Origin: an uncultured Christensenella sp.
GTDB taxonomy: Bacteria > Bacillota > Clostridia > Christensenellales > UBA3700
NCBI GenBank assembly: GCA_910584035.1
Contig: CAJTZR010000098.1
Span: forward strand, 1-7,192
DNA length: 7,192 bases
Reading direction: 5' to 3'
The notes below the pieces were generated by a model. It worked only from the letters and a program-made list of their open reading frames with translations. It was not told the DNA's origin and searched no databases. This document shows, one piece after another, positions 5,335-7,192 of the stretch; position 1 is the stretch's first letter; every line of letters begins with the position of its first letter. Both the position numbers and the translations under genes were made by a program.

Positions 5335-6678
5335 ATGAATAATTTTTTTTATAGCTTAAAAACGGTGCATTTTGTTGGTGTCGGCGGGGTTAGTATGAGC
5401 AAATTATGTGCTTATACATTGAGTCTTGGAATAGAATGTACTGGCTCTGATGCAAAAAATTCCGATACAATTGCAAAACTTAGGGAACGAGGTGCTAACA
5501 TAGGTATTGGCGAAAAATGCGACCTTGCTTCAAAAGCGGACCTAGTTGTTTACTCAAGTGCGATAAAGCAAAATCACCCAGAACTGCTTGTTGCTAAAAA
5601 AAGTATGGAACGCAAAGACTATCTTGCTTTGGTTGCCAAAAACTTTGACAAGATTATTGCTGTAAGTGGGGCTCACGGCAAAACTACCACCACAGCAATG
5701 ATAGCTTGGATATTCAATGTGGCTGAAAAAAGTTTTACCTCTCATATAGGTGGGGAACTTGTTGGTGGTGACATTGCTTTTGGCAATGGAAAGGAATACT
5801 TTATTACTGAGGCGTGTGAGTATTCAAAAAGCTTTTTAAAGTTGCACCCCGATGTTGGTGTTGTTTTAAATGTAGATTTTGACCACCCGGATTGCTACAA
5901 ATCACTTAAAGATACATATCTTGCATTTGCAATGTTTATGTCACAATCTCAAGCAGTGGTGTATAATGGTGAGTTTGACTTTTCTGACAACGAAAGGTTG
6001 CAAGAGTGTAATACAAAAATGATTACATATGGTCTAAAAGATAATAACTTTTGGGCAGACCAACTTGTGCATAAAAGCAACTATATCAATTTTTGCGTGC
6101 ATAAAAACAATAAAGAAAGCTACGAGTTCACTTTATACACATTAAATGACGTTAATGTACAATGTGCTTTGGCAGCAATTGCAGTTTGTGATTATGTTGG
6201 TATTGATATGCAAAAAATTAAGCTTGCTTTAGCAACATTCCCAGGTCTAAAAAACAGATTCCAATGTTTAGGGCTAATGACTGGCGGTGCTAGAATGATA
6301 GTTGATTATGCTCACCACCCAAAGCAAATAGAGTATGCTATCCACGCAGCGTATTACAATTTGCCCGATGACGGAGACTTAGTTGTGGTATTTGAACCGC
6401 ATACATATTCTAGGACAAAAGCATTGTTTAAGGACTTTTGCAAGGTATTACAAGGTGATTGGACTACAATTATAATGCCAACATATAGTGCGAGAGAAAA
6501 ACCCGAAGCTGGTTATGATTCAATGCGGTTATATGCAGAACTATGCAAAACAAGTGACAAAATTGTCTATGTTGACGGCTACGAAAAAGTAAAACAATGG
6601 CTAGCTAAAAACGTAAAAGTAACTGACACAATCTTATGCCTAGGAGCAGGCTTAATAAACGAAAAATTAATTTATTAG
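5335..6678 (+). CDS. murC: UDP-N-acetylmuramate--L-alanine ligase (MurC)
   Basis: At 447 residues this is a complete three-domain Mur ligase. It joins L-alanine to UDP-MurNAc using ATP, the first amino-acid step of peptidoglycan precursor synthesis, in the cytoplasm. Landmarks: nucleotide-sugar motif HFVGVGGVSMS (12-22) and GSD at 37-39; P-loop GAHGKTTTT (112-120, Lys116); EACEY (159-163); NVDFDHPD (179-186, His184); Arg309 in NRF; DYAHHP (324-329); and FEPHTYSRT (353-361). EACEY and DFDHPD are of the Bacillus/Clostridium kind. The start is fixed because the sugar-binding glycine motif begins only 12 residues in. No Shine-Dalgarno precedes the ATG, and a -10 box lies 5 nt upstream. One oddity: the usual G-x-H-N-x-x-N segment reads NDVNVQC (271-277), so the His is Val and the second Asn is Cys277. 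All other catalytic residues are present. It is transcribed alone. Confidence 0.95.
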   Translation: MNNFFYSLKTVHFVGVGGVSMSKLCAYTLSLGIECTGSDAKNSDTIAKLRERGANIGIGEKCDLASKADLVVYSSAIKQNHPELLVAKKSMERKDYLALVAKNFDKIIAVSGAHGKTTTTAMIAWIFNVAEKSFTSHIGGELVGGDIAFGNGKEYFITEACEYSKSFLKLHPDVGVVLNVDFDHPDCYKSLKDTYLAFAMFMSQSQAVVYNGEFDFSDNERLQECNTKMITYGLKDNNFWADQLVHKSNYINFCVHKNNKESYEFTLYTLNDVNVQCALAAIAVCDYVGIDMQKIKLALATFPGLKNRFQCLGLMTGGARMIVDYAHHPKQIEYAIHAAYYNLPDDGDLVVVFEPHTYSRTKALFKDFCKVLQGDWTTIIMPTYSAREKPEAGYDSMRLYAELCKTSDKIVYVDGYEKVKQWLAKNVKVTDTILCLGAGLINEKLIY

Positions 6679-6682
6679 TTTG

Positions 6683-6726
6683 TTTTTACAAATAAAAAAA
6701 ACATTAAAAAATTTCATTTGTAAAAA
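6683..6726 (+). terminator. Weak inverted repeat just after murC
   Basis: TTTTTACAAAT (6683-6693) is the exact reverse complement of ATTTGTAAAAA (6716-6726), with a 22-nt A-rich loop, starting 5 nt after the murC stop. Two G-C pairs and no U tract afterwards make it a poor terminator; it may be an mRNA 3'-end stabiliser or chance. Confidence 0.25.
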
Positions 6727-6835
6727 TTGAGTATAAAACTTAAGTTTAATACAATGTTTTGTTTAAATACTATAATTAATAATGCTTGAATAATTTTAAA
6801 CAATAACATTATAATGATTAATTATTCTTTGTTAA

Positions 6836-6912
6836 CAAAATTATTAGCCGTCTCATATTTTGATGCAAGTAAAATAAATATCTTTTTTTAACTTTATCGG
6901 CTCAAAATTATT
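6836..6912. repeat. 57-bp segment with 5-bp inverted ends flanked by a 10-bp direct repeat
   Basis: CAAAATTATT occurs at 6836-6845 and again at 6903-6912. Immediately inside the copies are AGCCG (6846-6850) and CGGCT (6898-6902), inverted with respect to each other. The layout imitates a tiny insertion with a target duplication, but the segment is far too short to be an active element and chance is a real alternative. Confidence 0.25.
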
Positions 6913-7048
6913 GAACCCGAATAAATCATAAATTAGTTTATCTAATTGCTAAATGTTGTTAAAACAAGTAATTTTGTATTTGTATGTTTGTTAATCAATT
7001 TATTTAAGCCATTTATTGGCTTATAAATTAAATAATTACAACTTAAAA

Positions 7049-7089
7049 AAACAAGGCGAAATGAAAAATTTTGCCTTGTTTAGTTTTTT
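7049..7089. terminator. Strong bidirectional rho-independent terminator
   Basis: AAACAAGGCGAAAT (7049-7062) pairs with ATTTTGCCTTGTTT (7068-7081), with one G-U pair and a 5-nt loop GAAAA. Rightward it is followed by AG and six T (7084-7089); leftward by a run of T (complement of the A run 7045-7048). It can end murC read-through from the left, 370 nt after the stop, and also a leftward transcript from a gene beyond the right edge. Confidence 0.85.
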
Positions 7090-7124
7090 GTAAAGTCGTA
7101 AATTTGCAAAAAGTCGAATTTTTG

Positions 7125-7155
7125 AAAATACCTACCGAAAATCGGGGGTATTTTT
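7125..7155 (+). terminator. Second terminator-like hairpin near the right edge
   Basis: AAAATACC-TA-CCG (7125-7137) pairs with CGG-G-GGTATTTT (7143-7154) across a small bulge, with an AAAAT loop. The right arm itself ends in TTTTT (7151-7155). It is the only GC-rich spot of the region. It may back up the terminator 40 nt upstream, or act as a leader structure if transcription starts to its left. Confidence 0.45.
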
Positions 7156-7182
7156 GTGTAATTTAGCTAAATTGTGTAAAAT
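7154..7182 (+). promoter_or_regulatory. Possible promoter with a palindrome in its spacer, for a gene to the right of the window
   Basis: TTGTGT (7154-7159), a 17-nt spacer and TAAAAT (7177-7182) resemble a sigma-A promoter. The spacer contains the perfect palindrome AATTTAGCTAAATT (7160-7173), flanked by a direct repeat TTGTGTAA (7154 and 7172). The placement would suit a repressor operator. Both elements are imperfect or AT-rich, so this is tentative. Confidence 0.3.
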
Positions 7183-7192
7183 GATGGTACAT

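Larger units (their letters stand above)
6679..7192. other. 514-nt region with no supported gene at the right edge
   Basis: Neither strand has a frame with a start, a ribosome site and more than a few codons. The region holds the weak repeat after murC, a short segment flanked by a 10-nt direct repeat (6836-6912), a hairpin TAAGCCA-TTTAT-TGGCTTA near 7006-7024, a strong terminator (7049-7089), a second hairpin (7125-7155) and a possible promoter at 7154-7182. A small untranslated RNA ending at the strong terminator is possible, but I cannot point to its promoter. Confidence 0.6.

Noticed and set aside
5554..5745. 63-codon minus-strand frame
   Set aside because: Antisense to the MurC P-loop region, with no ribosome site or family resemblance.

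Overview
The window is a very AT-rich stretch of bacterial chromosome. Its coding regions are moderately AT-rich and its intergenic DNA is almost pure A and T. A clear spoVG, a murC of the Bacillus/Clostridium type (EACEY and DFDHPD motifs), AGGAGG-like ribosome sites, textbook sigma-A promoters and hairpin-plus-U terminators point to a low-GC Firmicute. An uncultured, probably gut-dwelling member of the Clostridia is my best guess, but this is inference from gene style and not from any marker gene. I see no rRNA, tRNA, CRISPR array, transposase, integrase or phage gene.

Layout, left to right. Bases 2-1714 (+) are the 3' part of a large surface protein: Ig-like/MBG-like beta domains, a Gly/Asn linker, one membrane helix and a basic cytoplasmic tail. 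It is followed by a weak and then a strong terminator, and by an AT-only stretch bounded by a 15-bp inverted repeat. Bases 2119-2271 (-) encode a 50-residue, eight-cysteine zinc-ribbon protein. From 2410 a near-perfect sigma-A promoter drives a two-gene operon with an ATGA overlap: an Lrp/AsnC-type regulator (2501-2989) and a class I/II PLP aminotransferase (2986-4170). A 527-nt gap follows, U-rich in the sense of each flanking gene, with a perfect 20-bp hairpin near its right end. Then comes spoVG on the minus strand (4698-4970), with its own strong promoter. Across a 364-nt AT-rich divergent region, murC (5335-6678, +) follows; its best -10 box lies only 5 nt before the start codon. The last 514 nt hold no gene that I can support. 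They contain a strong bidirectional terminator, a second hairpin and, at the extreme right, a possible promoter for a gene outside the window.

How the genes fit together. The Lrp/AsnC regulator and the aminotransferase are translationally coupled and are probably one amino-acid-metabolism unit, with the regulator likely sensing an amino acid. spoVG (nucleic-acid-binding regulator) and murC (peptidoglycan precursor synthesis) are near each other in several Clostridia, often with purR and glmU; here they are neighbours but divergently oriented. The surface protein and the zinc-ribbon protein are independent units. The window is mostly housekeeping. The points most worth a second look are the small Cys-rich gene, MurC's loss of an Asn usually invariant in Mur ligases, the apparently leaderless murC promoter, and a 16-nt string shared by the regulator and spoVG promoters.
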